A stretch of DNA of 64,000 nucleotides from Levilactobacillus mulengensis (GTDB lineage: Bacteria; Bacillota; Bacilli; Lactobacillales; Lactobacillaceae). The stretch is taken from the NCBI RefSeq assembly GCF_003946045.1, contig NZ_RHNW01000007.1, positions 62,001-126,000 of the forward strand, written 5' to 3'. The stretch's first letter is position 1. Each line of letters opens with the position of its first letter. Below the pieces are notes generated by a model. It was not told the origin of the DNA. It ran no database searches and saw only the letters and a program-made list of their open reading frames with translations. The position numbers were made by a program, and so were the translations under genes. Shown here in pieces: positions 35,504-44,144 of this stretch.

Positions 35504-35597
35504 ATTTATACTAAATGAAAGACAATACATTCCCGTGGTAATTTCCTAACAGGAGGCTAAATTTTTCGTGTGATAAGTCGGCTTTTTCTCATAGAGA

Positions 35598-35819
35598 TTA
35601 GATCTCTTCACGTCCTACAACGTCTGTCGGCAACTCATCCTTACTTGGACGTAAGTCAGCATTCTTGTGAGTTCTATCTTCGAAAATGTTTGGTCCCACC
35701 GGATGATAAATAAGGCTACCATCGTCTAGGACCCTCACGGAAAACTCTTGCCCCACTTGAACCCCGAAACTAGCCGGAACCTGTAAAACTAATTCTTTGC
35801 CAACTCGTCTGACCTTCAT
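35598..35819 (-). CDS. Orphan AbrB/PemI-type antitoxin
   Basis: 73 residues with an AbrB-like swapped-hairpin pattern (KVRRVGKELVLQVPASF, then VLDDGSLIYHP) and a charged C-terminal tail (NADLRPSKDELPTDVV), like PemI. No toxin follows on this strand: only an 11-codon frame begins near 35590 before a stop, and the IS605 element starts soon after. The toxin was probably lost, perhaps with the insertion. Ribosome site GAGGAG lies before the ATG at 35819. Confidence 0.7.
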   Translation of the reverse strand: MKVRRVGKELVLQVPASFGVQVGQEFSVRVLDDGSLIYHPVGPNIFEDRTHKNADLRPSKDELPTDVVGREEI

Positions 35820-35877
35820 GTAAACTCCTCCTCATTGCGTCATGCTAACCCTACCAGATAACACCCCATTTACCCAG

Positions 35878-35920
35878 CAAAAAGCCCACCAACCACGTTA
35901 ATCGCGGCCAGTGGGCTTCA
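35878..35920 (-). terminator. Terminator of hsp20
   Basis: On the minus strand, AAGCCCAC and GTGGGCTT pair across a long loop that itself has ACGTGG/CCGCG pairing, with a run TTTTTG after it. Confidence 0.75.
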
Positions 35921-35935
35921 TTAATGTCGATTTAA

Positions 35936-36361
35936 TTAGTCGATGCTAATCTTATGATTGTCTGCAACCTTGGTTTGCTTTGGCAATGTCAAGGTCAGAA
36001 CGCCTTCAACGTACTTGGCTTGAACATTATCCAGGTCAATGCTTGGCAGGTAGAAGGAACGCGCAACGTTTTGGCTGCTACGTTCTTGACGAAGAATCCG
36101 GCCATCGTCATCCTTAGCTGACTGGTTGACCTCGGACTTCCCAGAAATTCTCAGGGTGTCGTCGCGGTAATCGACGTGAATGTCTTCCTTCTTGAAGCCA
36201 GGCATTTCGGCCGTCACCACGTAGTCCTTATCGTGTTCCACAACATCCGTCTTCATAGAGCCATCGCCGCTAAACATGTCGCGTCCCAGGTTCCCCACTT
36301 CGTTAAAGAAATTCATTGGATCAAAGAAATCAAAGTTCCGGTTCATAACATCGTTAGTCAT
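35936..36361 (-). CDS. hsp20: Small heat-shock protein, Hsp20/alpha-crystallin family
   Basis: 141 residues. N-terminal Phe-rich segment (NFDFFDPMNFF), then the alpha-crystallin domain from about residue 38 (KTDVVEHDKDYVVTAEMPGF, DTLRISGK, VEGVLTLTLPK). It is an ATP-independent holdase that binds unfolding proteins during heat or acid stress. The start is ATG at 36361 after AAAGGGGTT. Its promoter has TTGCAA (36425-36430), 17 nt, then TATTAT (36402-36407), with a CIRCE element just upstream. Confidence 0.95.
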   Translation of the reverse strand: MTNDVMNRNFDFFDPMNFFNEVGNLGRDMFSGDGSMKTDVVEHDKDYVVTAEMPGFKKEDIHVDYRDDTLRISGKSEVNQSAKDDDGRILRQERSSQNVARSFYLPSIDLDNVQAKYVEGVLTLTLPKQTKVADNHKISID

Positions 36362-36401
36362 AATCAATAACCCCTTTCTGCTTTGCTTGATTACATTATC
36401 T

Positions 36402-36430
36402 ATAATAGTCAGTATTGGTCAGGATTGCAA
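36402..36430 (-). promoter_or_regulatory. Sigma-A-type promoter of hsp20
   Basis: TTGCAA (36425-36430), 17-nt spacer, TATTAT (36402-36407) on the minus strand. The -35 box starts 5 nt from the CIRCE element. Confidence 0.7.
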
Positions 36431-36434
36431 GTAA

Positions 36435-36461
36435 TTAGCGCTCGTACTATCGGAGTGCTAA
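36435..36461 (-). promoter_or_regulatory. CIRCE element (HrcA operator) upstream of hsp20
   Basis: TTAGCGCTC-N9-GAGTGCTAA, one base away from the CIRCE consensus TTAGCACTC-N9-GAGTGCTAA. CIRCE normally controls groESL and the dnaK operon; here it is upstream of the -35 box of hsp20. Confidence 0.85.
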
Positions 36462-36462
36462 A

Positions 36463-36504
36463 ATCCTCACATAAACACTGATATATCAGCGCTTATGTGA
36501 GGAT
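36463..36504 (-). terminator. Terminator of the 36564 gene, abutting CIRCE
   Basis: ATCCTCACATAA (36463-36474) and TTATGTGAGGAT (36493-36504) form a perfect 12-bp stem. On the minus strand it is followed by TTTTAG, where the T run is also the beginning of the CIRCE half-site. Confidence 0.75.
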
Positions 36505-36563
36505 ATACTAAATCATATATAAATTAAGATCAAACAATTAAGCAAAAGGTCAGTGATGATTTT

Positions 36564-37022
36564 CTATTTGTGGTAGTAGTAGCTTGCCCGGCCTTTTCCC
36601 GGACCCAATGGTGGCATGTAGCAACGTAATGCCGTTTTCCCGTTGTGTCTGACCTTTTTCCAGTACGGCCATTCGTCTGAGTAACTTTGACCAACATTGT
36701 AGCCCCATTTTGCCTTAGAAATAGCTAAATCACTATACCAAGGTGAGCCACCTACACGTCGAGCAACCTTAAACTTTTTACCGGACAAGGTGTACCACTT
36801 TCTCTGCCCAGCATTTTTCGTCTTCCATTGCCACTTAGTAAAGATCACCTTATCGTACCCATGTTTTTTCGCATTGTACTGGCGCCAGTGGCCTCTTAAT
36901 GACTTGGGCACCACCGTGTAATGCTTCTTAGCTGCTTGCGCGGTAACTGTACTAGTAGTGACGAACGTGACGCCCCCGACTATTGCTAATAGAACCGTGA
37001 GCGTAAACAAAATCTTTTTCAT
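36564..37022 (-). CDS. Secreted protein of the PKxLRGxW family
   Basis: 152 residues; signal peptide (about 1-30, ending AQAAK), then TVVPKSLRGHWRQYN. The mature part is basic and has much Trp and Tyr (for example KWQWKTKN, SPWYSD and a C-terminal ASYYYHK), suggesting a small beta-rich domain that may bind the wall or carbohydrate. GAGGAGCG precedes the ATG. First of the paralogous cluster that continues to 48307; function unknown. Confidence 0.8.
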   Translation of the reverse strand: MKKILFTLTVLLAIVGGVTFVTTSTVTAQAAKKHYTVVPKSLRGHWRQYNAKKHGYDKVIFTKWQWKTKNAGQRKWYTLSGKKFKVARRVGGSPWYSDLAISKAKWGYNVGQSYSDEWPYWKKVRHNGKTALRCYMPPLGPGKGRASYYYHK

Positions 37023-37152
37023 CTAAAAATTCGCTCCTCAACACCTAAATTTAGCAGTGTTAACAGTGCTTTCTCCCATTAACACTCCCCTGTACTCTAT
37101 GATACCCCTTGGCGATGATTAACCCAAAGGACTATTTCACTAATCACTAAAT

Positions 37153-38877
37153 CTAACCTCGCGACCGCCACCACCAAACCAAGGCTCCTAACCAGCCAAA
37201 CGCCGCAACCCACAGGAGTCCCCGTGAAAGCAATCGCGGCTGATAATGAAAGGCAAACGTATTTTGGCCACCCCGACTCTGAACCGTTGCCAGTCGTAAC
37301 GTCTGCTTGGGATTATTGCGGTACTGAAAGGCGTGCCCATTCAGCGTCGCCTGCGTGTTGCGGTACATCGCGACCGGTAACGTCAATGACTGTTTTTTTG
37401 TTCCCGTCCACCGCAGCGTTGTGGCGTGCCGCCCAATCGTTTGGTGTAGGCGCGGACCGGTCCGTTGGTAAAGCACGCGATCCAGTTCCTCGTACGCCGC
37501 GAAAACATTATCGGTCGGTTTATAGTTCGGCTGAAGGGGTAAATAATCCGGCGTTGATTTGGTCGCGAGTGTTAAGGGCTTAGCCAGATTGGGGCTGTTA
37601 AAGGCCGTCCGCAAGTTTTCCAGTTTCTTAGCAGAGTACGTCCGTGCTGGATAAATGGCACGCGGAACCGCAAAAAGTTGTTGCGTATGCCGCAGGGTTG
37701 AGTAGCCATTGACGGCAATTAGGAGAACGCCTAGCCCGGCGATTCCTAGTCGCAGCAGGCCATTCCACCCACGACCCAGGATCGTCGTTGACAACAACTG
37801 ACCATCAGCGACCAGCAATAGCACCGTCCCCACCGCCATAAACCGCGAGGGAAACTGAATAAAACTGATAGCTGGCAGTAAATGAAAAATGGCATTCCAG
37901 GGCAAGAGCACCGACGAGATCACATAGAAGCCAGCACCGAGACTAGCCGTTACCTTGGTCGAGAAGCTTAATTTTCGCCAACCAATCAGGAGAATAATCA
38001 CACTGGCGACCAGCACCACCAGAATCAGATAGCGCGAGCGATGCAGGACCAGGACGTTAAACGCCTTTCTACCCGGGTCTTTGACCTGACCGACGCCCAA
38101 GATTCGGTTGCCCATAAAGACTTCTACCATGCCGGCAATCACATTGGCACATAGAACCAGGTACAGCAAGATGGCCTGCCCAATTTTCAAGAGAAAATCA
38201 CGCCGGTTCGGTAACCGAAACAGAGCAACTATCGCGTAGACCAACAGCATCAGCGCAATTTGCGCGGCTGAGATCAAATGGGTCTGCGTCAACAGCGCCA
38301 TCACAATCGCCAGCTGCCAAACGTTGACCGGATGCTCACGATTTTCAATCATCCGTACCCCGACGATCACGCCTAAAGGCATCAACGCCGCGCCCCAGCT
38401 CATGAAGGACTGCCGGATATTCCACATAATAATTTGATAAGTAAACGGGTAAAGAATGGCGATTGCCTGCGCTGTCAGGTTAGTGACCCGGCACCGGCGC
38501 AGCGCCACGTACATACATTCGGCGGCGACTGCGCTGAGGACGACGCGAGATAGGACTTGGTATTTCACGTAGTTGCCTGCCAGCAAGAGTAAGACCCCGT
38601 TGAATCCGGCGGCAAACGGCCCATAGATGGCGTTGACCATCCGGCCCATCCCCTGATACTCATAGGGCGCGACAAAATAATGGAAATTCAGCTGTTTTAG
38701 CTGCATGACAACGTCGTAGAACCGGTTAAAGTGAAAGAGCCCATCGACACCGAGAATGACCGAGTGACTGGTAAGCTGCGGTAGCGCCGCCAAAAACGAC
38801 AGCGCAATCACAATTAAAAGAAACGCGTGTTGCCACAACCAGGTTCGCACCGGATGTTGGGCTGGTGACTCTGACAT
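37153..38877 (-). CDS. Polytopic membrane protein, PTPS-related/YfhO-like (GT-C-like)
   Basis: 574 residues with 11-13 membrane segments and a C-terminal extracytoplasmic part (about 420-555). The beginning (SHSVILGVDGLFHFNRFYD) has the Asp of the first outside loop typical of GT-C glycosyltransferases, and the following IYGPFAAGFNGVLL and NIRQSFMSWGAALMP match what I remember of PF10131 (PTPS-related). These proteins are thought to move sugars from lipid carriers onto wall polymers or proteins. The ATG at 38877 follows AAGGAGGAT; the longer frame is not used. It lies among secreted-protein genes, so it might modify one of them; speculation only. Confidence 0.75.
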   Translation of the reverse strand: MSESPAQHPVRTWLWQHAFLLIVIALSFLAALPQLTSHSVILGVDGLFHFNRFYDVVMQLKQLNFHYFVAPYEYQGMGRMVNAIYGPFAAGFNGVLLLLAGNYVKYQVLSRVVLSAVAAECMYVALRRCRVTNLTAQAIAILYPFTYQIIMWNIRQSFMSWGAALMPLGVIVGVRMIENREHPVNVWQLAIVMALLTQTHLISAAQIALMLLVYAIVALFRLPNRRDFLLKIGQAILLYLVLCANVIAGMVEVFMGNRILGVGQVKDPGRKAFNVLVLHRSRYLILVVLVASVIILLIGWRKLSFSTKVTASLGAGFYVISSVLLPWNAIFHLLPAISFIQFPSRFMAVGTVLLLVADGQLLSTTILGRGWNGLLRLGIAGLGVLLIAVNGYSTLRHTQQLFAVPRAIYPARTYSAKKLENLRTAFNSPNLAKPLTLATKSTPDYLPLQPNYKPTDNVFAAYEELDRVLYQRTGPRLHQTIGRHATTLRWTGTKKQSLTLPVAMYRNTQATLNGHAFQYRNNPKQTLRLATVQSRGGQNTFAFHYQPRLLSRGLLWVAAFGWLGALVWWWRSRG

Positions 38878-38908
38878 AGAAATCCTCCTTGTTAAGTGAC
38901 TGTTGGCA

Positions 38909-38935
38909 AAGAAAAAGAGGGCTTGCACCCTCCGC
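38909..38935 (-). terminator. Terminator of the 38943 gene
   Basis: On the minus strand, GGAGGG and CCCTCT pair around TGCAAG and run into TTTTTC. Confidence 0.8.
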
Positions 38936-38942
38936 TTTCTAG

Positions 38943-39521
38943 CTAGTCTGGTAGTTCATAATTGAGCTTACTGTTGAATGAGACCTTCCCATTTCGTAAA
39001 ACGACGGCATGACCTTCAGGAATATCCGTCAGATCATCATTCATGGTATTCCACCACCAGGTGAAGTTAGCTAAGGCGTTGTGATACCGTTTCCCTTGTA
39101 AATCACCGTAGTAATCGACATTCATGAAAATGGCATCCGTCACATCCCCAACCTCACCAATCTTGGGCGCCGTCTGAACGCTGGCGTACTGATGCCCGAG
39201 AATTTTAGGCAGCGTCTTCTTGTAAGTGACCTTACCGTGATGATTCTTCCGGACAAGGTAAGCGCGGGTGCCACTTTGCGGCGTCAGCTTCGTGTAAAAC
39301 TTCGTCTTGGCCTGGTACCGTTTGTGAAAGGCCTTCCCTGTCTTCAATTGATAAACAATTGCGGTGACCTTACCTTTCTTCTTGGTGACCGTCACCGTGG
39401 CCCGCGTCGTTTTGTCCTGGTACGTATGTGTGCTGGCCGAAGCCGTCGTCACGACCAAGAAGCCCCCTGCCATGACGGCGAGACTGGTCAGCACTAGTTT
39501 CTTTATCATCCGTTTCACCAC
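38943..39521 (-). CDS. Secreted protein of unknown function
   Basis: Up to 192 residues; signal peptide (about 8-31, ending TASAS), then a short Lys/Thr-rich strand-like region (ATVTVTKKKGKVTAIVYQ) and an acidic C-terminal third. No LRGxW motif and no known domain seen. Two start codons are possible: GTG at 39521 behind GAAGGGTG, or ATG at 39509. It begins only 7 nt after the preceding gene stops, so the two form an operon. Confidence 0.7.
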   Translation of the reverse strand: MVKRMIKKLVLTSLAVMAGGFLVVTTASASTHTYQDKTTRATVTVTKKKGKVTAIVYQLKTGKAFHKRYQAKTKFYTKLTPQSGTRAYLVRKNHHGKVTYKKTLPKILGHQYASVQTAPKIGEVGDVTDAIFMNVDYYGDLQGKRYHNALANFTWWWNTMNDDLTDIPEGHAVVLRNGKVSFNSKLNYELPD

Positions 39522-39528
39522 TTCGACT

Positions 39529-40413
39529 TCACCCTTCGTTAGATTCGACCGTATATTTCAATTTTTTACCGTCAAATCGCGTAACACCCTTGCTCGTAAT
39601 CGTATAAGTATGCTTTTTACCCTTTAACTTGTACGAGAAGGTTAACCACTTGCCTTTGACATTATTCTTGATTGTCGTTGGCACGTTACCATACTTATTA
39701 TCGTAAATCGTGTAATGCTGCGTTTTACCGCTCTTGAGATACTTCGTGGCGCTGTGTTTCCCTTTCTTTTGCGACGAATAGAACAGCTCTAATTCGCCAC
39801 CTGTGCACCGCAGGGCCTCAACCCCCGTGTTCGAATAATTACCATCCGACTCTCTCATATATGAACGCAAAACAAACTCGGCGCTGGTCGCAAAGGAAAA
39901 TGAATGTCCCGCATTTTCCGCCTGAAATTTAATTGGTTGGCCTAGGATTTCATATGGCCACATAGCCCTGGGCAAATCAGCGTCGCCAAAGTTCGCGGAG
40001 TAGGTGTAAAACATGGAAGAGGCATACTCAATTTTCGCGGATGGTTCGCCCCTAAAAGCCGATGTCCGCATCCAGCCGACTAATTTATGTGTTCCTTCAT
40101 GATTAGCTCGCGCTGAATACTTGTAAACGCGATAATAATTATGCCCCTTAATCTTAGCCTCAGCTAATGGCCAATAATTAGCCGTCACCTTGGCCCCATT
40201 CACGCGGCGCAACAGCTTTCCCTTGCTGGAATAAACGCCGGCACGATTGGGCTTACCGGTATTTTCCTCGTAATCCAGCAAATCAATTGGATAGGGATGC
40301 TGCCACTTGTGAATGTAGTGAACCGCAGCATTCGCCGTCGTTGGTGTTTGAACTAAGCTGCCAACACCAACCAAACCCACTAAGCACAAAGCTAATAGCC
40401 AAATCTTTTTCAC
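39529..40413 (-). CDS. Secreted protein with possible SH3-like N-terminal domain
   Basis: 294 residues; signal peptide (about 1-30, ending TANAA). The next 80 residues (RAGVYSSKGKLLRRVNG, AKIKGHNYYRVYK, GWMRTS) have the spacing of bacterial SH3-like wall-binding repeats seen in lactobacilli; the remainder is unassigned. The ATG at 40422 directly abuts AGGAG and cannot be the start; GTG at 40413 has nine bases of spacing and is chosen. Operon with the 38943 gene. Confidence 0.7.
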   Translation of the reverse strand: MKKIWLLALCLVGLVGVGSLVQTPTTANAAVHYIHKWQHPYPIDLLDYEENTGKPNRAGVYSSKGKLLRRVNGAKVTANYWPLAEAKIKGHNYYRVYKYSARANHEGTHKLVGWMRTSAFRGEPSAKIEYASSMFYTYSANFGDADLPRAMWPYEILGQPIKFQAENAGHSFSFATSAEFVLRSYMRESDGNYSNTGVEALRCTGGELELFYSSQKKGKHSATKYLKSGKTQHYTIYDNKYGNVPTTIKNNVKGKWLTFSYKLKGKKHTYTITSKGVTRFDGKKLKYTVESNEG

Positions 40414-40429
40414 GATGTCCATCTCCTAT

Positions 40430-40999
40430 TTAAAGCTTTTCCTGATAACCATAACTCGAGCCTGGGGACTTAATCACTAGTGGATACTGGTAAGAATACC
40501 AGCGTTGATACGGTGCAGATGCATTGTGTGTAAATTGTTCCATGACCCGGTAAGTCTTGCCTCTTAACTTGTGGTGCGTTGGCCGACCGATAAAGATGGT
40601 GTTAATGATCATTCGCTTATAATGATAGTTTTGATCCGGAAATTTAATATACTTGGCCTTGCCCTTGGTTAACTCATAAAATCCTTGTTCTACTTTGTAA
40701 ACGTGCAGGCGTTGACTCTTCTTACCATGATTAAAACTATAAGTCCGCTTCTTCGTTCTGAGCCGACTATCTTGCCCAGGAGTGTCTCCCTTAGGCCCTG
40801 ATGACGTATAAACATGGTACTTAGTGACGTGCACCTTGATGTAATACTGACGATAATTTTTTTCGTTCGAATTGTCATACCACGTTCCCCGAATGGACTT
40901 GGGGTTATAGTGATAGACCTTCGCCGACGCCGTTTGTGGGAACAGATATAACCCACCCACTATCGCAATAACCAGTGCGAACCATTTAAAATGTTTCAT
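40430..40999 (-). CDS. Secreted protein of the PKxLRGxW family (subtype A)
   Basis: 189 residues; signal peptide (1-26), then YHYNPKSIRGTWYDNSN. It is a close paralog of the 42018 gene: both keep the blocks SIRGTWYDN or TIRGTWYDN, RQYYIK or RQFYTK, GFYELTKGK or GFYILTTGK, GRPTHHKLRGKTYRVMEQ or GRPMHHKLKGKTYRVMEQ, and APYQRWYSYQYP or APFQRWYAFQYP. Such block-wise conservation suggests a folded domain. Ribosome site CAGGAGG. It ends 17 nt before the next gene start. Confidence 0.8.
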   Translation of the reverse strand: MKHFKWFALVIAIVGGLYLFPQTASAKVYHYNPKSIRGTWYDNSNEKNYRQYYIKVHVTKYHVYTSSGPKGDTPGQDSRLRTKKRTYSFNHGKKSQRLHVYKVEQGFYELTKGKAKYIKFPDQNYHYKRMIINTIFIGRPTHHKLRGKTYRVMEQFTHNASAPYQRWYSYQYPLVIKSPGSSYGYQEKL

Positions 41000-41091
41000 A
41001 AAGTGCCTCCTGATTTTTAAAACCTAAACATAAGACTGAGTTTTTTAAGTATTTAAAAAAACATTTCAATCTCTACTCAACCATGTGAACA

Positions 41092-41457
41092 CTAATATCG
41101 CTTAAGAGTCATGCCTTGATACTTAATTCTATTCTTGGAAATGTAAGTAAATGAGTCTGTCGTCCAATGCCCAGCTTGCGCATAGGAATAGATGCGGACC
41201 CGATACTTATTGTGACCAAGGGCCTTGACCCGCGGCTTGCCATACGCAAAGACCCAGCCAGTCGCCCCCATCGCCGCGGAATCATAACCATTCTTTTTGA
41301 CGCGTATGCGAACCTGCTTATTCCGCCAGTGACCCCAAAACTTCTTCGGCATCCCCGAGCGATAACGAGAAGTATTGGCCGTAACTGGTGTTAATGCCGT
41401 CGTTGACAACGTCAAGGTTGCCAGCAACGCAGCCGTCCATTTTAATCCAGAACGCAT
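41092..41457 (-). CDS. Secreted protein of the PKxLRGxW family (short)
   Basis: 121 residues; signal peptide (about 1-28), then GMPKKFWGHWRNKQ, a variant of the motif with Phe-Trp in place of Leu-Arg. C-terminal part ends RIKYQGMTLKRY. Ribosome site TAGGAGG. Basic protein of unknown function. Confidence 0.75.
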   Translation of the reverse strand: MRSGLKWTAALLATLTLSTTALTPVTANTSRYRSGMPKKFWGHWRNKQVRIRVKKNGYDSAAMGATGWVFAYGKPRVKALGHNKYRVRIYSYAQAGHWTTDSFTYISKNRIKYQGMTLKRY

Positions 41458-41515
41458 TAGTAAAACCTCCTACACTTTCATTTAATCAACGGACAAAATC
41501 TCCAATCACTTGACG

Positions 41516-41869
41516 TTAACGATGCCAAATTGTCAAAGGATCATTGGCATCCCCTCGCATCCCGTGATACATCTTGTGCCCTTTAATCCAATATGGCGTT
41601 TGCTCGAACAGATCAATCTTTTTAACGGTATATTTGTTACCGCTCTTGAGAACTTTTTTAAACGAAATCTGGCTCGTGTACTTCTTGCCTGTTGGTGCCC
41701 AATAAATGTGATACTTCGTGATTTTAGTCTTGTACTTGCCCCGAATCCAGACGTGACGCAGGGCCTTAGGCATGCCATTGACAGTATGCGCAGCTTGCGA
41801 TGAGACCGGAACAGCCATCCCAATTGCCAGCATCCCTACCAGCAGCAACATTACTCGTAATCTTTTCAT
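41516..41869 (-). CDS. Secreted protein of the PKxLRGxW family (short)
   Basis: 117 residues; signal peptide (about 1-27, ending SQAA), then GMPKALRHVWIRGK, in which the Gly is replaced by His. The rest has alternating basic and aromatic residues. AGGGAGC precedes the ATG. Function unknown. Confidence 0.75.
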   Translation of the reverse strand: MKRLRVMLLLVGMLAIGMAVPVSSQAAHTVNGMPKALRHVWIRGKYKTKITKYHIYWAPTGKKYTSQISFKKVLKSGNKYTVKKIDLFEQTPYWIKGHKMYHGMRGDANDPLTIWHR

Positions 41870-42017
41870 TGTTTTGCTCCCTTTGTGGCTTTAAACGATA
41901 CACAAATAGTTGGTGATAACCATAGAGTTACCCACCAACTATCTTGTGTCCTTCCTATAACAGACCTTTAATTAACATCTCTCTGCTATAAAAATGCGGT
42001 CAGTTATGATGCAAAGT

Positions 42018-42572
42018 CTATAAATTAGTTTGTTGCGTATCAACCGTCCCGTGTGTCCGCAATAGCTTGGGGTACTGAAAGGCATACCATCGCTGGAATG
42101 GTGCGCTTCCTTTCTGAACATACTGTTCCATGACACGATAGGTCTTCCCCTTCAATTTATGATGCATCGGCCGCCCCACAAAGATTGCATTGAGCAAGCC
42201 CCGCTTATACGGACTCTTCTTAGGCATCTTATAGGTGTACATCTTTCCGGTTGTTAAAATATAAAAGCCCTGCTTATCCTTGGCCACATGAATTCGATTG
42301 GCCTTTTTACCTGAATTTAAACTGTACGTGTGTTTAGGTTCTTTAAGACCTAGCACGTTGCCCCTAGATCCCCGTGTCACATACACATGGTCTTTCGTAA
42401 CTCTAGTCTTGGTATAAAATTGCCGATAGTAAACATCATTTGTGTTGTCATACCATGTTCCCCGAATCGTTTTGGGAATGCTGTGATAGGACTTTGCCGA
42501 CGCCACTTGTGGGAATAAAATCATGCCACCTATCAGGGCCACAATCAACGCAAGCCATTTTACTTTATTCAT
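42018..42572 (-). CDS. Secreted protein of the PKxLRGxW family (subtype A)
   Basis: 184 residues; signal peptide (1-26, ending VASAK) and YHSIPKTIRGTWYDNTN. Closely related to the 40430 product over its whole length, the clearest recent duplication in the cluster. ATG 42572 has GAGGAGGTT before it; 12 upstream codons of open frame are not used. Confidence 0.8.
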   Translation of the reverse strand: MNKVKWLALIVALIGGMILFPQVASAKSYHSIPKTIRGTWYDNTNDVYYRQFYTKTRVTKDHVYVTRGSRGNVLGLKEPKHTYSLNSGKKANRIHVAKDKQGFYILTTGKMYTYKMPKKSPYKRGLLNAIFVGRPMHHKLKGKTYRVMEQYVQKGSAPFQRWYAFQYPKLLRTHGTVDTQQTNL

Positions 42573-42771
42573 TAGAAAACCTCCTCGTACTTTCATATCA
42601 GCTAACAATACTAGCTATCCTGGCAATACCATGTCCTGTGAATTTGGTTAGGAAAGGTTAATTTGCAAGCACTGGGTAATCTTTGCATCAACGGCCAGTA
42701 CTACACCGCTCAACCCAAGAGATACGACTACTATGCAAACTTGTCTTATCCCTCTCATTGGGACAGCCCCC

Positions 42772-43221
42772 CTACTTTGCTCGGCTATACCACAGGCCAT
42801 CTGGGCCTCCGCCTTCTCTTGTGAAACTCATTCTGCCATTCTTAAGAGTGAAGCTTACCTTAACATTTTGCTTATCTAAAAATATAGAATTCTTGGTAAT
42901 CGAACTGAACTGTCGAAAATGAGTTAGTACAACATAGTGGTTATTGCTTGTCTTCTTGTAACGCGGCGACAAGTAAATATTCATTGTATCTACATTCTCA
43001 CTAGCAAATTTCTGGCTACTAACAGTCATATGGTTATAAATATCTCCAGCCTCACGTCCAGCTTTTTTCTGCTCATGCTTGGATAATGACCAGTGCCCCC
43101 GCAAAATTTTAGGCATTCCTTGATGATACTTAGCAGCCTGCACCGTTGTTTGTGGCTGAGACAACACGCCTAATGCCAAGCCCATAGAAGCGGCTGCAAT
43201 GACCGTTAATGTTTTTTTCAT
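42772..43221 (-). CDS. Secreted protein of the PKxLRGxW family
   Basis: 149 residues; signal peptide (about 1-29, ending VQAAK), then YHQGMPKILRGHWSLSKHEQ. The YHQGMPK or WHQGTPK start is shared with the 47888 product. Ribosome site TAGAGGAG. It is followed by no other gene for about 160 nt. Confidence 0.8.
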   Translation of the reverse strand: MKKTLTVIAAASMGLALGVLSQPQTTVQAAKYHQGMPKILRGHWSLSKHEQKKAGREAGDIYNHMTVSSQKFASENVDTMNIYLSPRYKKTSNNHYVVLTHFRQFSSITKNSIFLDKQNVKVSFTLKNGRMSFTREGGGPDGLWYSRAK

Positions 43222-43241
43222 GATCGTATCTCCTCTACCGT

Positions 43242-44108
43242 TTACCGAACTGTTACTTTAACTGTCTTGGTGATGGCGGCGTACTTGCTACCGTTCATCC
43301 CGCCGGCATTGATCTTCAACGTCTTAGCTTTAGGTGCATAGACCTTCAGTTTAAATTTATGTTGGCCATTAATTTTCACAGTCTTCTTGCCACGATACGT
43401 CTTGATCTGAGCACGATTCAGTTTCTTGGTCTTAGCCAGTGCAGACTTCATCAATCGGTTATGTGTGACCTTACCAAAGACGATGACATACTTACCAGAC
43501 TTCTTAGCATCGATGCCATAGACCTTATTTGCCTTTGCGGCCGGCTGTACTTTGGTAACCGTTTGACCGTAATCTGCAACTGCTGTGCTAAGCCCTTCTA
43601 CGAATTGCATTGTAGCGTCAACTCGATCATCCATATTAGATGTTTCTGATTCTGCTTTATAGTTGTCTAACGAATCCTGAGCGCTACTGCTTAATCGACT
43701 TCTAAACTGCTTATAGATACTCATTAAGCCACTATAATCGGCTTCAAAATCTGCTGGCAGAAAGTTGTCCTCATCGTCTTCCTCATTACTAACGCCATAG
43801 TAATAGTCGTAAATAGAGCCAGAGAATGTTGGACCATAATTTTCACCTCTATAGGCATCTAGCGGATCAGACTTATATTGACTTACAGTATCCAGTGTCA
43901 CTCTACCTTGCATATACTCTGAACCATGGAGACACGCCTTACGCATAACTTCAACGTCACTCAAAAATTGCTTCCGACTAACCGTCTTGGCTTGGGCCAC
44001 CACTGTTTGTCCCAGTGACACACTGCCATTCGTTAAAATATCCGCACCACCAAATAAGGCCAGCGCCGTGACTGAGGTTAAGGCTGTTCTTACGATAAAT
44101 TTATTCAT
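43242..44108 (-). CDS. Secreted protein with an acidic middle and basic C-terminal domain
   Basis: 288 residues; signal peptide (about 1-41, ending VVAQAK). Residues 45-200 are helical and acidic (SNEEDDEDNFLPADFEADYSG), and the last ~95 residues form a Lys-rich beta domain (TYRGKKTVKINGQHKFKLKV) of the kind that ends many surface proteins of lactobacilli. The ATG at 44108 follows GGAGGAAATAG. It lies directly downstream of the PgrA-type gene (37 nt) and could be expressed with it. No known family. Confidence 0.7.
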   Translation of the reverse strand: MNKFIVRTALTSVTALALFGGADILTNGSVSLGQTVVAQAKTVSRKQFLSDVEVMRKACLHGSEYMQGRVTLDTVSQYKSDPLDAYRGENYGPTFSGSIYDYYYGVSNEEDDEDNFLPADFEADYSGLMSIYKQFRSRLSSSAQDSLDNYKAESETSNMDDRVDATMQFVEGLSTAVADYGQTVTKVQPAAKANKVYGIDAKKSGKYVIVFGKVTHNRLMKSALAKTKKLNRAQIKTYRGKKTVKINGQHKFKLKVYAPKAKTLKINAGGMNGSKYAAITKTVKVTVR

Positions 44109-44144
44109 AACTATTTCCTCCAAAATTTAGTTTCAATGTTCATA

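Larger units (their letters stand above)
33600..35520. mobile_element. IS200/IS605-family insertion sequence (tnpA and tnpB divergent)
   Basis: Complete-looking pair of a Y1 transposase and a TnpB gene, 95 nt apart and divergent as in IS605. Such elements have no terminal inverted repeats but subterminal hairpins; candidates are 33663-33684 on the tnpB side and 35462-35503 on the tnpA side. The limits given are approximate because neither the cleavage sites nor an empty site can be seen here. Confidence 0.7.

Noticed and set aside
33660-35520. Prophage or larger genomic island
   Set aside because: Only the two IS605 genes are of mobile type; no integrase, structural phage genes or tRNA target are visible.
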